From: an uncultured Christiangramia sp.
GTDB taxonomy: Bacteria > Bacteroidota > Bacteroidia > Flavobacteriales > Flavobacteriaceae
Reading direction: 5' to 3'
Length of the DNA stretch: 54,975 bases
NCBI RefSeq assembly: GCF_913046405.1
Contig: NZ_CAJWRQ010000005.1
Location: 1-54,975, forward strand
Made by a program: the position numbers and the translations under genes. The notes beneath the pieces are model-generated. The model was not told where the DNA came from. It saw nothing but the letters and a program-made list of their open reading frames with translations, and made no database searches. Shown in pieces: positions 24,361-32,874 of the stretch; the stretch's first letter is position 1; every line of letters starts with the position of its first letter.

Positions 24361-26391
24361 TTATTTACTTATTAAGCCAGCTCTTCTTAATAGAGCATCT
24401 GGTTTTGGTTCTTTTCCGCGGAAGCGTTTGTACAGTTCCATTGGATGCTCTGTACCACCTTGCGAGAGTATGTTATCTTTAAATTTATCTGCGACATCCT
24501 TGCTGAATATTCCGTTTTCCGTAAAATATTCAAATGCATCTGCATCCAGTACTTCTGCCCATTTGTAAGAATAATATCCTGCAGAATAACCACCCTGGAA
24601 GATATGGGAAAATGCTGTACTCATACAATTACTGACTACATCCGGGAATAATTTGGTAGATTCGAATGCTTCTGTTTCATGTGCCTTTACATCACTTACA
24701 TTCGAAGGGTCCTGCGCGTGCCAGCTAAGATCTAACATTCCAAAGCTTAACTGTCTCATGGTTGCCATACCTTCCAGAAAGTTGGAAGATTCCTTGATCT
24801 TAGTAATATATTCCTGAGGAATGGCCTCACCGGTTTTATAATGTTTTGCAAAGAGTTGCAAAGCTTCCTCCTCATAACACCAGTTTTCAAGAACCTGGCT
24901 TGGTAGTTCTACAAAATCCCAGTATACATTGGCACCAGAAAGACTTGGGTAAGTTGTATTTGCGAGCATACCGTGCAGTGCATGACCAAATTCATGGAAC
25001 AAAGTTGTTAATTCATTGAAGGTTAGTAATGAAGGTTGCTTCTCTGTTGGTTTAGTGAAATTGCATACTATAGATATATGGGGTCTCTCATTCTGCCCAT
25101 TCTCTATCGACTGCTGTTTGTAAATCGTCATCCATGCACCATCTCTTTTTCCTGGGCGGGGATGAAAGTCGGCATAGAAAAGAGCAATATCATTCCCTAA
25201 AGTATCGGTGACATTGTAGGTTCTAACATCCTGGTGATATACATCAACATCAGTTGTTTGTTCGAATTTGAGTCCGTAAAGTTTCCCTGCGATGGTAAAC
25301 GCACCATCGATCACTTTTTCTAACTGGAAGTATGGTTTCAGCTTTTCGTCATCCAGATCAAATAATTTCTGTTTCAATATTTCAGCATAATAAGCTGAAT
25401 CCCATTTTTGGAGGGTATCGATCTGGTCAAGCTCTTTAGCGAAGTTTTCTAATTGGTTAAACTCTCGTTCTGCTGCAGGTCTTGCTTTTTCCAGCATTTC
25501 CTCGAGAAAAGACTCTACTTTATGCGGGGTTTCTGCCATACGTTCTTCAAGAACAAAGTGAGCATGGGAATTATAACCGAGAAGTTTTGCTCTTTCATAT
25601 CGCAGTTTTGCGATATCAAGAACATTTTGCTGGTTATCAAGTTCATCACCTTTAAAAGCTCTCGATCCAAATGCGAGAGAAAGTTCCTTTCGCAATTCCC
25701 TGTCATTGGCGTATTTCATGAATGGAATGTAACTTGGGTATTCCAGACTGAAGATCCAGCCTTCAGTATCTTTGGATTTTGCAATATTCCTGGCTTCTTC
25801 TTTGAAACTTTCAGGCAATCCACCTAAACGGGATTCTTCAGTAACAACCAGCTCATATTTATTGGTTTCAGCTAAAACATTTTCACCAAACTGCAATTTT
25901 AGCTTAGATAATTTCTTGTCGATCTCACGTAAGGCCTGTTGATCTTCGCTAGCCAGGTTGGCGCCATTACGAGTAAAAGCCTTATACTTCTGGTCAAGTA
26001 AGGTGGTTTGCTCCTTGTTGAGGTCCAGTGATTTTCTTTGATCGTAAACCTTTTTGACTCTTTTAAAGAGCGCATTGTTCAGAATAACATCATTCTTGAA
26101 TTCTGAAAGTAAAGGAGAAATATCCTGGGCGATCTTCTGAATTTCTTCATTGGTTTCCGCAGAATTTATATTGAAGAAAATGCTGGTAACCCGATCAAGT
26201 TTTTTTCCCGAAAACTCTAATGCTTCGATAGTATTTTCGAAGCTTGGTTCTCGTTTACTGGAGGTGATCACCTCAATATCATTTTGGGCAAGTTCTATAG
26301 CCTTTATAATGGCAGGTTTGTAATCTGAAGTTTTTATGCTTGAAAAAGGAGCTTGATTGAAATCTTCCAGTAATATATTTTGAGAGCTCAT
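24361..26391 (-). CDS. M3 family oligopeptidase (Dcp/OpdA-like)
   Basis: This is a zinc metallopeptidase of 676 residues that cuts short peptides in the cytoplasm. The active site HEFGHALHG is near residue 465 with the third ligand in the following ELPSQVLENW helix. FHPRPGKRDGAW near 410 and the C-terminal FSHIFQGGYSAGYYSYKWAEVL substrate-binding stretch are typical of the peptidyl-dipeptidase Dcp and oligopeptidase A group. There is no signal peptide, which favours oligopeptidase A-like cytosolic recycling, but Dcp cannot be excluded. Upstream is a perfect 11-bp inverted repeat. Downstream lies the 12-bp repeat before the sigma gene. Confidence 0.92.
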   Translation of the reverse strand: MSSQNILLEDFNQAPFSSIKTSDYKPAIIKAIELAQNDIEVITSSKREPSFENTIEALEFSGKKLDRVTSIFFNINSAETNEEIQKIAQDISPLLSEFKNDVILNNALFKRVKKVYDQRKSLDLNKEQTTLLDQKYKAFTRNGANLASEDQQALREIDKKLSKLKLQFGENVLAETNKYELVVTEESRLGGLPESFKEEARNIAKSKDTEGWIFSLEYPSYIPFMKYANDRELRKELSLAFGSRAFKGDELDNQQNVLDIAKLRYERAKLLGYNSHAHFVLEERMAETPHKVESFLEEMLEKARPAAEREFNQLENFAKELDQIDTLQKWDSAYYAEILKQKLFDLDDEKLKPYFQLEKVIDGAFTIAGKLYGLKFEQTTDVDVYHQDVRTYNVTDTLGNDIALFYADFHPRPGKRDGAWMTIYKQQSIENGQNERPHISIVCNFTKPTEKQPSLLTFNELTTLFHEFGHALHGMLANTTYPSLSGANVYWDFVELPSQVLENWCYEEEALQLFAKHYKTGEAIPQEYITKIKESSNFLEGMATMRQLSFGMLDLSWHAQDPSNVSDVKAHETEAFESTKLFPDVVSNCMSTAFSHIFQGGYSAGYYSYKWAEVLDADAFEYFTENGIFSKDVADKFKDNILSQGGTEHPMELYKRFRGKEPKPDALLRRAGLISK

Positions 26392-26407
26392 GAATGTAAG
26401 TTTAACG

Positions 26408-26441
26408 CTTTTGCAATATTATATGAACGTTATTGCAAAAG
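26408..26441. repeat. 11-bp perfect inverted repeat upstream of the M3 peptidase
   Basis: CTTTTGCAATA (26408-26418) and TATTGCAAAAG (26431-26441) are exact complements around a 12-base spacer. They start 17 bases before the M3 start codon. Half-site centres are about 23 bases apart, two helical turns, which suits a dimeric regulator. A hairpin in the mRNA leader is the alternative. Confidence 0.7.
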
Positions 26442-26573
26442 ATCTAATTAAAATTTCTATTTTAGCCTTTTAATCGATTAAAGATCAACTTATAACGATA
26501 CAGTAGTATAACAAGTTCTGGTTAAAATTTAGAATGGTTAATAAATAATAACGGGTTAAAGGTTTACTGCTTA

Positions 26574-26592
26574 GGGATCACTTTGTGATCCC
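26574..26592 (+). terminator. Plus-strand terminator behind purE, with no plus-strand gene
   Basis: GGGATCAC, a TTT loop and GTGATCCC form a perfect 8-bp stem followed by seven T on the plus strand. On the minus strand, where purE ends six bases away, the T run is missing after the hairpin. The hairpin could still protect the purE 3' end. Otherwise it ends a plus-strand transcript from the gap 26442-26573. Confidence 0.75.
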
Positions 26593-26597
26593 TTTTT

Positions 26598-27089
26598 TTA
26601 TCTCTTTTTCTGAACGCTTTTCGCGCCTTCGATCACCTTTTGTTTAAGACCTTCTTTGTAAACAAGAATTTTGTCCATGATGCACTTATCTGCCGTGCCT
26701 ATTATTTGCGCTGCCAGGATACCTGCATTCTTAGCGCCATCGAGTGCAACTGTCGCGACAGGAACGCCGCCAGGCATTTGCAGAATTGATAATACTGAAT
26801 CCCATCCATCTATAGAGTTTCTTGATTTTACTGGAACTCCAATCACTGGCAATGGGGACATGGAAGCTACCATCCCTGGAAGGTGAGCTGCACCGCCGGC
26901 ACCTGCGATAATAACTTTGATATTTCTTTCGTGCGCATTTTTACTAAAATCGAATAGTTTCTCTGGGGTACGATGAGCGGAAACGATATCTACTTCCACC
27001 GGTATATCAAATCCTTCCAGTATGTCGATTGCTTCCCGCATTACAGGCATATCACTGGTACTACCCATGATCACAGCTACTTTTCCCAT
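26598..27089 (-). CDS. purE: N5-carboxyaminoimidazole ribonucleotide mutase PurE
   Basis: PurE converts N5-CAIR to CAIR in purine synthesis, working directly after PurK. The 163-residue length fits the class I enzyme. The substrate loop MGSTSDMPVM is at residues 8-17, SAHRTPEKL near 40, and GAGGAAHLPGMVAS near 70, followed by PVKSRNSIDGWDS and MPGGVPVATVA. Gene order is purK then purE on the minus strand with a 4-base gap, so they form an operon. Confidence 0.97.
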   Translation of the reverse strand: MGKVAVIMGSTSDMPVMREAIDILEGFDIPVEVDIVSAHRTPEKLFDFSKNAHERNIKVIIAGAGGAAHLPGMVASMSPLPVIGVPVKSRNSIDGWDSVLSILQMPGGVPVATVALDGAKNAGILAAQIIGTADKCIMDKILVYKEGLKQKVIEGAKSVQKKR

Positions 27090-27093
27090 TTTA

Positions 27094-28254
27094 CTATTTT
27101 TTACTAATAACTTGAATACTATTCTTTACCTTTTCAGCGATCTTTCTAGCTTCGCCCAGATCTTTATTTACGATGGTTACATGACCCATTTTTCTAAAAG
27201 GCCTGGTGATCTTTTTACCATAGATATGCGGAGTAACTCCTTCCATACCCATGATCCTCTCGATATTTTTATATAGAACCTCTCCTTCGTGATTTTCATC
27301 ACCTACCAGATTTACCATGATCCCTCCAAGTTTACTATCGGTTTTACCTAAAGGCAAGTCCAGAATTGCTCTAATTTGCTGTTCGAACTGGTTGGTGTAG
27401 GAAGCTTCAATGCTATAATGACCACTATTGTGAGGTCTTGGAGCTACTTCATTGATCAAAATTTTATCGTCTTCAGTCTGAAACATTTCAACCGCGAGTA
27501 ACCCTACGTGTTCAAATGCTTCGGAAACATTTTCAGCTAGTTTCCTTGCCTTTTCAGCTACATTATTATCGATACGCGCTGGACAGATGACATATTCTAC
27601 CTGGTTTGCCGTGGGATGAAATTCCATCTCCACAACAGGATAAGTGCGAACTTCACCTGAAGGATTCCGTGCCACGATAACCGCCAGTTCATTTTTGAAA
27701 GGCACCAGGTTTTCAGCAATACATTCTGCATCGGGAAGATTGGCGAGATCAGCTTCCGTTCTTATAACCGATACTCCTTTTCCATCATAACCACCGGTAG
27801 CACTTTTCCAGACGAAAGGTAAACTTACTTTCTGTTCGTTGACGTCTGATTTTAAAAGTTTCAGATTTGGAAATCTTTTGAAAGCTGCAGTCGGTAAATT
27901 GTGTTTTTCGTAAAATTCTTTTTGTACCGCCTTATTCTGAATCTTCTCGAGTGTTGCTGCGGAAGGATATGTTTTAACGCCTTCGCTTTCCAGCTGTCTT
28001 AAAGCTTCTATATTGATACTTTCAATTTCAAAAGTTAATACATCTGCTTTTCTACCAAATTGAAGCACAGTTTCATAATCCATTAGATCTCCATGCTCAA
28101 AATAGTCGCAGGAAATTCTTGAAGGAGCCTCTGGGCTTGGATCCAGCACAAGTGTCTGGATATCGTACTTTCGGGTCTCATAAAGCATCATTTTGCCAAG
28201 CTGGCCACCACCTAGAATTCCCAGTTTAAAGTCTGATGAGAAATAATTTACCAT
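27094..28254 (-). CDS. purK: 5-(carboxyamino)imidazole ribonucleotide synthase PurK
   Basis: PurK uses ATP and bicarbonate to carboxylate AIR to N5-CAIR. The 386 residues form an ATP-grasp fold. The N-terminal LGILGGGQLGKMM (about residues 11-23) binds the nucleotide substrate. VWKSATGGYDGKGV near 155 is the ATP-grasp loop, and NEVAPRPHNSGHYSIEA near 270 holds the metal-binding residues. The start ATG at 28254 is about 20 bases after a consensus -7 box on the minus strand. It shares the divergent control region with the HPRT-Adk gene, so two purine pathways leave from one spot. Confidence 0.97.
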   Translation of the reverse strand: MVNYFSSDFKLGILGGGQLGKMMLYETRKYDIQTLVLDPSPEAPSRISCDYFEHGDLMDYETVLQFGRKADVLTFEIESINIEALRQLESEGVKTYPSAATLEKIQNKAVQKEFYEKHNLPTAAFKRFPNLKLLKSDVNEQKVSLPFVWKSATGGYDGKGVSVIRTEADLANLPDAECIAENLVPFKNELAVIVARNPSGEVRTYPVVEMEFHPTANQVEYVICPARIDNNVAEKARKLAENVSEAFEHVGLLAVEMFQTEDDKILINEVAPRPHNSGHYSIEASYTNQFEQQIRAILDLPLGKTDSKLGGIMVNLVGDENHEGEVLYKNIERIMGMEGVTPHIYGKKITRPFRKMGHVTIVNKDLGEARKIAEKVKNSIQVISKK

Positions 28255-28273
28255 AAGTTAATTCGGCTTTTCG

Positions 28274-28281
28274 CAAAAATA
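28274..28281 (-). promoter_or_regulatory. -7 box of the purK-purE operon
   Basis: TATTTTTG on the minus strand, 20 bases upstream of the purK start. The -33 region lacks a clear TTTG. The overlapping direct repeat ATTCCTG ATTCCTG at 28285-28298 could bind a regulator, which is speculative. Confidence 0.5.
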
Positions 28282-28348
28282 AGTTATTCCTGATTCCTGC
28301 CATATTTATTCAGCAAGAATTCGGGAAGGCCGGCTTGTATAGATTCCT

Positions 28349-28356
28349 TATCTTTG
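28349..28356 (+). promoter_or_regulatory. -7 box of the HPRT-Adk / obg operon
   Basis: TATCTTTG matches TAnnTTTG and ends 20 bases before the TTG start at 28377. The -33 region is GC-rich and poor. Confidence 0.5.
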
Positions 28357-28376
28357 CCACTTAAAATTGCTGAATT

Positions 28377-29489
28377 TTGATAAAGCTACACGATCTGGAA
28401 TTCGAACCTTATATCTCTGAGGAGGAAATTACGAAAGCCATTGATAATATTGCTAAACGATTGAATGACGAATATACAGGCAGAAAACCTATATTTATCG
28501 GGATCCTGAACGGCTCTTTTATGTTTGCTTCCGAAGTGATCAAACGATTTGAGAGTGACTGCGAGATAAGTTTCGTGAAAATGGGTTCTTATGAAGGCAC
28601 CAAAACAACCGGGGAAGTTAAAACTTTATTGGGTTTAGGACAGGAACTTGCAGGTAGGGAAGTTGTTCTTCTGGAAGATATTGTAGATACCGGTAATACG
28701 CTCGTTGAGGTGGATAGAATTTTAACTGAGGCTGGTGTAGCTAATTACCAGGTGGCAACACTGTTCTTTAAACCTTCAGCTTACAAAAAAGATGTTCCGG
28801 TACAAATTATCGGGATGGAGATACCTAATAAATTTATTGTTGGTTACGGTCTTGACTACAACGGTCTGGGCAGGAACCTAACTCAAGTATATAAACGCAA
28901 AGAAAGCAAAATGACAAATTTAGTGCTGTTTGGCCCTCCGGGTGCAGGCAAGGGAACTCAGGCAACCATTTTAAAGGAAAAGTACGATCTTATACATATT
29001 TCTACAGGAGATGTATTCCGGTATAATATCAAGAATCAGACAGAACTTGGGCTCAGCGCAAAATCGTTTATTGATAAGGGACAACTCGTTCCAGATGAGG
29101 TTACCATCAATATGCTGAATGCTGAAGTTGAAAAAAATGAAGGTGCTAATGGATTTATTTTTGACGGATTTCCAAGAACTGAAGCCCAGGCTGAAGCATT
29201 AAGTGAATCTCTGGAAGCGAAAGGTACTGAAGTAAATGCCATGATCGCTCTGGAAGTTGAGGATGAGATACTTGTTGAAAGATTGCTGGAAAGAGGTAAA
29301 ACTTCAGGTAGACCAGATGACGCTGATGAGCGTGTTATTCGCAATCGTATCAAGGTTTATTATTCTGAAACTGCCATTTTAAAGAATTTCTACCAGAAGC
29401 AAAATAAGTATTACGGAGTTAATGGAGAAGGTAGCATTGAAGAAATTACTGCCAGACTGAGCTCTGTGATCGATGATTTAATGAAATAA
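28377..29489 (+). CDS. Fused hypoxanthine phosphoribosyltransferase - adenylate kinase
   Basis: One uninterrupted 370-residue frame joins two purine enzymes. Residues 1-178 are HPRT, which salvages hypoxanthine and guanine with PRPP. They show GILNGSFMFASE near 41 and the PRPP loop VVLLEDIVDTGNTL near 98. Residues 179-370 are adenylate kinase, which balances AMP, ADP and ATP, with the P-loop FGPPGAGKGTQ near 184-194, FDGFPRTEAQAE near 262, and a short LID region. The start must be TTG 28377, because an in-frame TGA sits two codons upstream and no early ATG exists. The ATG at 28911 is where a separate Adk would begin, with no stop before it. Both activities may be made as one chain, or Adk may also start internally. 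Confidence 0.93.
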   Translation: MIKLHDLEFEPYISEEEITKAIDNIAKRLNDEYTGRKPIFIGILNGSFMFASEVIKRFESDCEISFVKMGSYEGTKTTGEVKTLLGLGQELAGREVVLLEDIVDTGNTLVEVDRILTEAGVANYQVATLFFKPSAYKKDVPVQIIGMEIPNKFIVGYGLDYNGLGRNLTQVYKRKESKMTNLVLFGPPGAGKGTQATILKEKYDLIHISTGDVFRYNIKNQTELGLSAKSFIDKGQLVPDEVTINMLNAEVEKNEGANGFIFDGFPRTEAQAEALSESLEAKGTEVNAMIALEVEDEILVERLLERGKTSGRPDDADERVIRNRIKVYYSETAILKNFYQKQNKYYGVNGEGSIEEITARLSSVIDDLMK

Positions 29490-29492
29490 GAT

Positions 29493-30488
29493 ATGACTGA
29501 AGGGAATTTTGTTGATTACGTGAAGATCCATGTATTCTCCGGAAAAGGAGGGAAAGGGTCTGCACACCTGCATAGGGAAAAATATATAACCAAAGGTGGT
29601 CCCGATGGGGGTGATGGTGGTCGAGGTGGACACGTGATCGTGAGAGGTAATGAAAACCTATGGACATTATTCCATCTCAAGTTTAAGCGTCATGTAAAGG
29701 CAGAACATGGTGGCAATGGTAGTAAACAAAGAAGTTCTGGAGCTCAGGGTGAAGATGAGTATATCGATGTGCCTTTAGGTACTGTAATCAGGGATACTGA
29801 AACCAACGAGATCATTAAGGAGATTACTGAAGATGGTCAGGAATTTATTGTTGCTGAAGGTGGTAAAGGTGGATTAGGGAACTGGCATTTTAAAAGTTCC
29901 ACGAACCAGACTCCAAGATATGCCCAGCCAGGAATTGATGGACAGCAGGTAGACATTACTCTGGAGCTGAAAGTTCTTGCTGATGTTGGACTGGTTGGAT
30001 TTCCCAACGCAGGAAAATCAACATTACTTTCCGTAATTACAGCCGCCAAGCCAAAGATCGCCAATTATGAATTTACCACCCTAAAGCCAAATTTAGGGAT
30101 CGTTCAGTATCGCGATTTTCAAACTTTCGTGGTTGCAGATATTCCTGGGATCATTGAAGGAGCAGCCGAAGGTAGAGGACTGGGGCATCGATTCTTAAGA
30201 CATATTGAGCGTAACTCAACACTGCTATTCCTCATTCCTTCAGATGCAAAGGATATTAAAGCCCAGTACGATATTCTTGTTGATGAACTGCGTCGATACA
30301 ATCCTGAATTAATGGATAAGGACAGGCTAATCGCGATTTCAAAAAGTGATCTTTTAGACGAAGAACTTAAAGCGGAAATGAAGACACAATTAGATAAAGA
30401 ACTGGACTTTCCTTACCTGTTTATATCTTCCGTAGCCCAGAAAGGCTTACAGGAATTGAAGGACAAACTATGGCAAATGCTTAATTAA
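29493..30488 (+). CDS. obg: GTPase Obg
   Basis: Obg is an essential ribosome-assembly GTPase linked to the stringent response. The 331 residues include the glycine-rich Obg fold at the N-terminus ([20 protein letters not shown], then [14 protein letters not shown]). The G domain has G1 GFPNAGKST near 170, G3 DIPGI near 215, and G4 with SKSD near 285. There is no C-terminal OCT domain, as is usual in Bacteroidota. It starts three bases after the HPRT-Adk stop and is presumably co-transcribed. Confidence 0.96.
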   Translation: MTEGNFVDYVKIHVFSGKGGKGSAHLHREKYITKGGPDGGDGGRGGHVIVRGNENLWTLFHLKFKRHVKAEHGGNGSKQRSSGAQGEDEYIDVPLGTVIRDTETNEIIKEITEDGQEFIVAEGGKGGLGNWHFKSSTNQTPRYAQPGIDGQQVDITLELKVLADVGLVGFPNAGKSTLLSVITAAKPKIANYEFTTLKPNLGIVQYRDFQTFVVADIPGIIEGAAEGRGLGHRFLRHIERNSTLLFLIPSDAKDIKAQYDILVDELRRYNPELMDKDRLIAISKSDLLDEELKAEMKTQLDKELDFPYLFISSVAQKGLQELKDKLWQMLN

Positions 30489-30500
30489 GCGTGTTTAAAT

Positions 30501-30513
30501 CCTGTTAAACAGG
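30501..30513. repeat. 13-base palindrome downstream of obg
   Basis: CCTGTT-A-AACAGG is a perfect palindrome 12 bases after the obg stop and just upstream of the -33 element of the next promoter. It could be a weak obg terminator or an operator. Confidence 0.5.
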
Positions 30514-30515
30514 TG

Positions 30516-30544
30516 TTTGCTCCGGCCGGTTTTGGCTATTTTTA
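30516..30544 (+). promoter_or_regulatory. Promoter of the DUF4136 lipoprotein gene, inside an inverted repeat
   Basis: A TTTG -33 element (30516-30519) and a TATTTTTA -7-like box (30537-30544) are 17 bases apart. CCGGTTTT (30526-30533) and AAAACCGG (30548-30555) are exact complements that bracket the -7 box and end two bases before the ATG. Confidence 0.45.
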
Positions 30545-30557
30545 GAAAAAACCGGTT

Positions 30558-31082
30558 ATGAAAATTCTAAAAATATCTACTTTATTATTATTATTTATGG
30601 CTGCCTGTAATACACCACGGGCAGTCTACGATTACGATCAAACGGTTCAGTTCGATCAATACAATTCTTATTCAATTTATTCCGATTTACAAACAGGACT
30701 CAATCAGTTAGATCAGGGAAGGCTGTTAAATGCTGTAAACTCTAAGATGCAGGAAAAGGGCTTCAGTAGATCTGAGACGGCCGGACTTCAGGTAAATGTA
30801 TATACGCAGGAGTACGAAAGAGATAATCGTAGCAGAGTTGGTCTTGGCCTTGGTGGAGGTGGAGGCAATGTTGGAGTAGGAGTGAGCGGAGGTATTCCTA
30901 TTGGAAAAATGGATACCTACATGAAGCTAACATTTGATTTTATAGACATAGAGAAAGATGCTTTGGTTTGGCAGGCGGTAGTAGAGAGTAGCTTTGATGC
31001 AAACGCTGATCCAGAAAAACGTCAAAAAACTTTTGATAAAATAGTTGAGAAAGCTTTAGAAGGCTATCCGCCACAGGAATAG
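30558..31082 (+). CDS. DUF4136 domain lipoprotein
   Basis: This is a 174-residue predicted lipoprotein with the lipobox LLFMAAC ending at Cys17. The DUF4136 domain fills the rest, starting VQFDQYNSYSIYSDLQ. A glycine-rich stretch (GLGLGGGGGNVGVGVSGG) near residues 95-113 is typical of this family, which has no proven function. The C-terminus KIVEKALEGYPP also fits. The gene has its own promoter and ends in a strong bidirectional terminator. Confidence 0.82.
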   Translation: MKILKISTLLLLFMAACNTPRAVYDYDQTVQFDQYNSYSIYSDLQTGLNQLDQGRLLNAVNSKMQEKGFSRSETAGLQVNVYTQEYERDNRSRVGLGLGGGGGNVGVGVSGGIPIGKMDTYMKLTFDFIDIEKDALVWQAVVESSFDANADPEKRQKTFDKIVEKALEGYPPQE

Positions 31083-31105
31083 TCAGCTTCAATTATACTA
31101 ATAAA

Positions 31106-31133
31106 AAAGCCCCATGCAATTGCATGGGGCTTT
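31106..31133. terminator. Bidirectional terminator between the DUF4136 and OmpA-like genes
   Basis: AAAGCCCCATGCAA and its exact complement form a perfect 28-base palindrome, with T-rich sequence on both sides. It serves the two convergent genes. Confidence 0.85.
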
Positions 31134-31167
31134 CCATTTTGATTGGTTAGTTAGTACAAGGTTGAAA

Positions 31168-32862
31168 CTAGTTCTCGTTGTCTTCAATCATATCGTCATC
31201 CATGGAATCTTCAGAATCATCTTCTGTCATCGACTGACTTTCAGATTTTCTGTTTGATACTACAAATGCACTTCTTCTGTTCTTAGCATATTCTGCATTA
31301 GTACATCCGGTTGGTTGAGTACAGTCATTTACTGGACGTGTTTCACCATAACCTTCAGAAGTTAGTCTGCTTCTGTCAATTCCCTTCTTAACAAGGTAGT
31401 CTACTGTAGAAGCTGCTCTTCTTTTAGATAATGCCATGTTGTAGCTGTCTGAACCTCTAGCATCTGCATGAGACTCAACTTTCACTTTGATATTTGGATA
31501 ATCATTCATGTAAGTTACTACTGAATCCAGAACAACTTCAGACTCTTTCTTGATCGTTGCTTTGTCAAAGTCGAAATAGATTTTGCTGCCATCGATCGGG
31601 ATAAGATCCTGACCACTTGTTGGGTCAACTTCAGTAGGAGCTTCGACGATCTCATTCTCTTCACGGGTGAATTGATATAGATTATCTGTTCCTCTTCTAT
31701 TTGAGGCAAAATATCCAGTTTCATCACTCTCTTTCACAACATATGCGAAATCATCGTTACCACTGTTAATGGAAGATCCAAGGTTTTCTACTTCACTGAA
31801 GTCTCCTTCAGTTCTGTAGATATCAAGGTTACCAAATCCCTGGTGTCCATCTGAAGTAAAGTATAAAACATCATCTTCACTGATAAATGGGAATTGTTCT
31901 CTATGAGCAGTGTTGACTCCAGCTCCAAGATTTTGAGGCGTTCCGAAGGTTCCATCTTCATTGATGTCTACCATGTAGATATCAAAAGATCCACTTCCTC
32001 CAGGCATGTCGCTGGCAAAGTATAACTTCGATCCATCTGCGCTTAAACTTGGATGTTCTACGGAGTAGTCTTCACTGCTGAAAGGAAGTTTTTCCACGTT
32101 CGTCCACTCGCCATCGACCATCTCGGCACGGTAAATACTAATGTGAGCTACACGAACATCATTCTCATTTTTCACACGATCTTCATTCGTTCTGTCAAAA
32201 TAGATAGTGTTTCCATCCTTGCTGAATGTTGCTGAACTCTCATGCTCATCTGTATTGATAACATCTGAAAAAAGAACTATGTCTTTCATCTCACCATCAT
32301 CATCCATTTGTGCACTGTAAAGATCCAATGCTGGCATTTTATTCCATGGATAGATAGGACGTTCCTGGTTTCTTGTCGATGCAAAAGCTACACGATCACC
32401 ATAGAATCCAATTCCGAAATCTGATGATGAAGCGTTGTTCATGATCTGATCGTACTTGAATTTATGAGGAACTACAGTGTCAAGAGTATTCTTGAATTCT
32501 TCATGATTCCAGTCATTTCCAGATAACTCATTCATTAGCTCATCGGCTTTTACATAATTGCCCTGAGCCATCAATGCGTGAGCATAACGGAATTGATACT
32601 CCGGTGCAACAGCACCGGAATGTCTTAAAAATAACATCTCATATACTTCAGCTGCATTCTGCATCTGATTAGTATAGAAGTAAGAGTCTCCAAGATTCTG
32701 AAGAATCTCCTGAGATTTCTCATTTACGTTTTCATAAGCATCAGCTGCATCGATATAAGCTGCATTGGCGAAAAACTTGTTTCCGTCTCTAATGTCAGAC
32801 TTTTGACTGAAAGCTGTAATGCTCACGAATAAAATTAAAAGTGTACTATATATATTTTTCAT
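31168..32862 (-). CDS. OmpA-family protein with PD40 repeats, partner of the T9SS type-B adhesin
   Basis: This is a 564-residue envelope protein. A signal peptide (to about residue 19, SITAFSQ) is followed by TPR-like helices (residues 25-120), then a beta-propeller of WD40-like PD40 repeats (for example LSADGSKLYFASDMPGGSGSF near 265). The C-terminal OmpA domain (about 430-545) contains the peptidoglycan-binding pattern FDFDKATIKKES, VESHADARGS and NMALSKRRA. This architecture matches PorE-like proteins that anchor type IX machinery to peptidoglycan. It is the third gene of a tight operon after the adhesin and the PorP/SprF gene. Confidence 0.88.
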   Translation of the reverse strand: MKNIYSTLLILFVSITAFSQKSDIRDGNKFFANAAYIDAADAYENVNEKSQEILQNLGDSYFYTNQMQNAAEVYEMLFLRHSGAVAPEYQFRYAHALMAQGNYVKADELMNELSGNDWNHEEFKNTLDTVVPHKFKYDQIMNNASSSDFGIGFYGDRVAFASTRNQERPIYPWNKMPALDLYSAQMDDDGEMKDIVLFSDVINTDEHESSATFSKDGNTIYFDRTNEDRVKNENDVRVAHISIYRAEMVDGEWTNVEKLPFSSEDYSVEHPSLSADGSKLYFASDMPGGSGSFDIYMVDINEDGTFGTPQNLGAGVNTAHREQFPFISEDDVLYFTSDGHQGFGNLDIYRTEGDFSEVENLGSSINSGNDDFAYVVKESDETGYFASNRRGTDNLYQFTREENEIVEAPTEVDPTSGQDLIPIDGSKIYFDFDKATIKKESEVVLDSVVTYMNDYPNIKVKVESHADARGSDSYNMALSKRRAASTVDYLVKKGIDRSRLTSEGYGETRPVNDCTQPTGCTNAEYAKNRRSAFVVSNRKSESQSMTEDDSEDSMDDDMIEDNEN

Positions 32863-32874
32863 CTTAGTCTGGTT

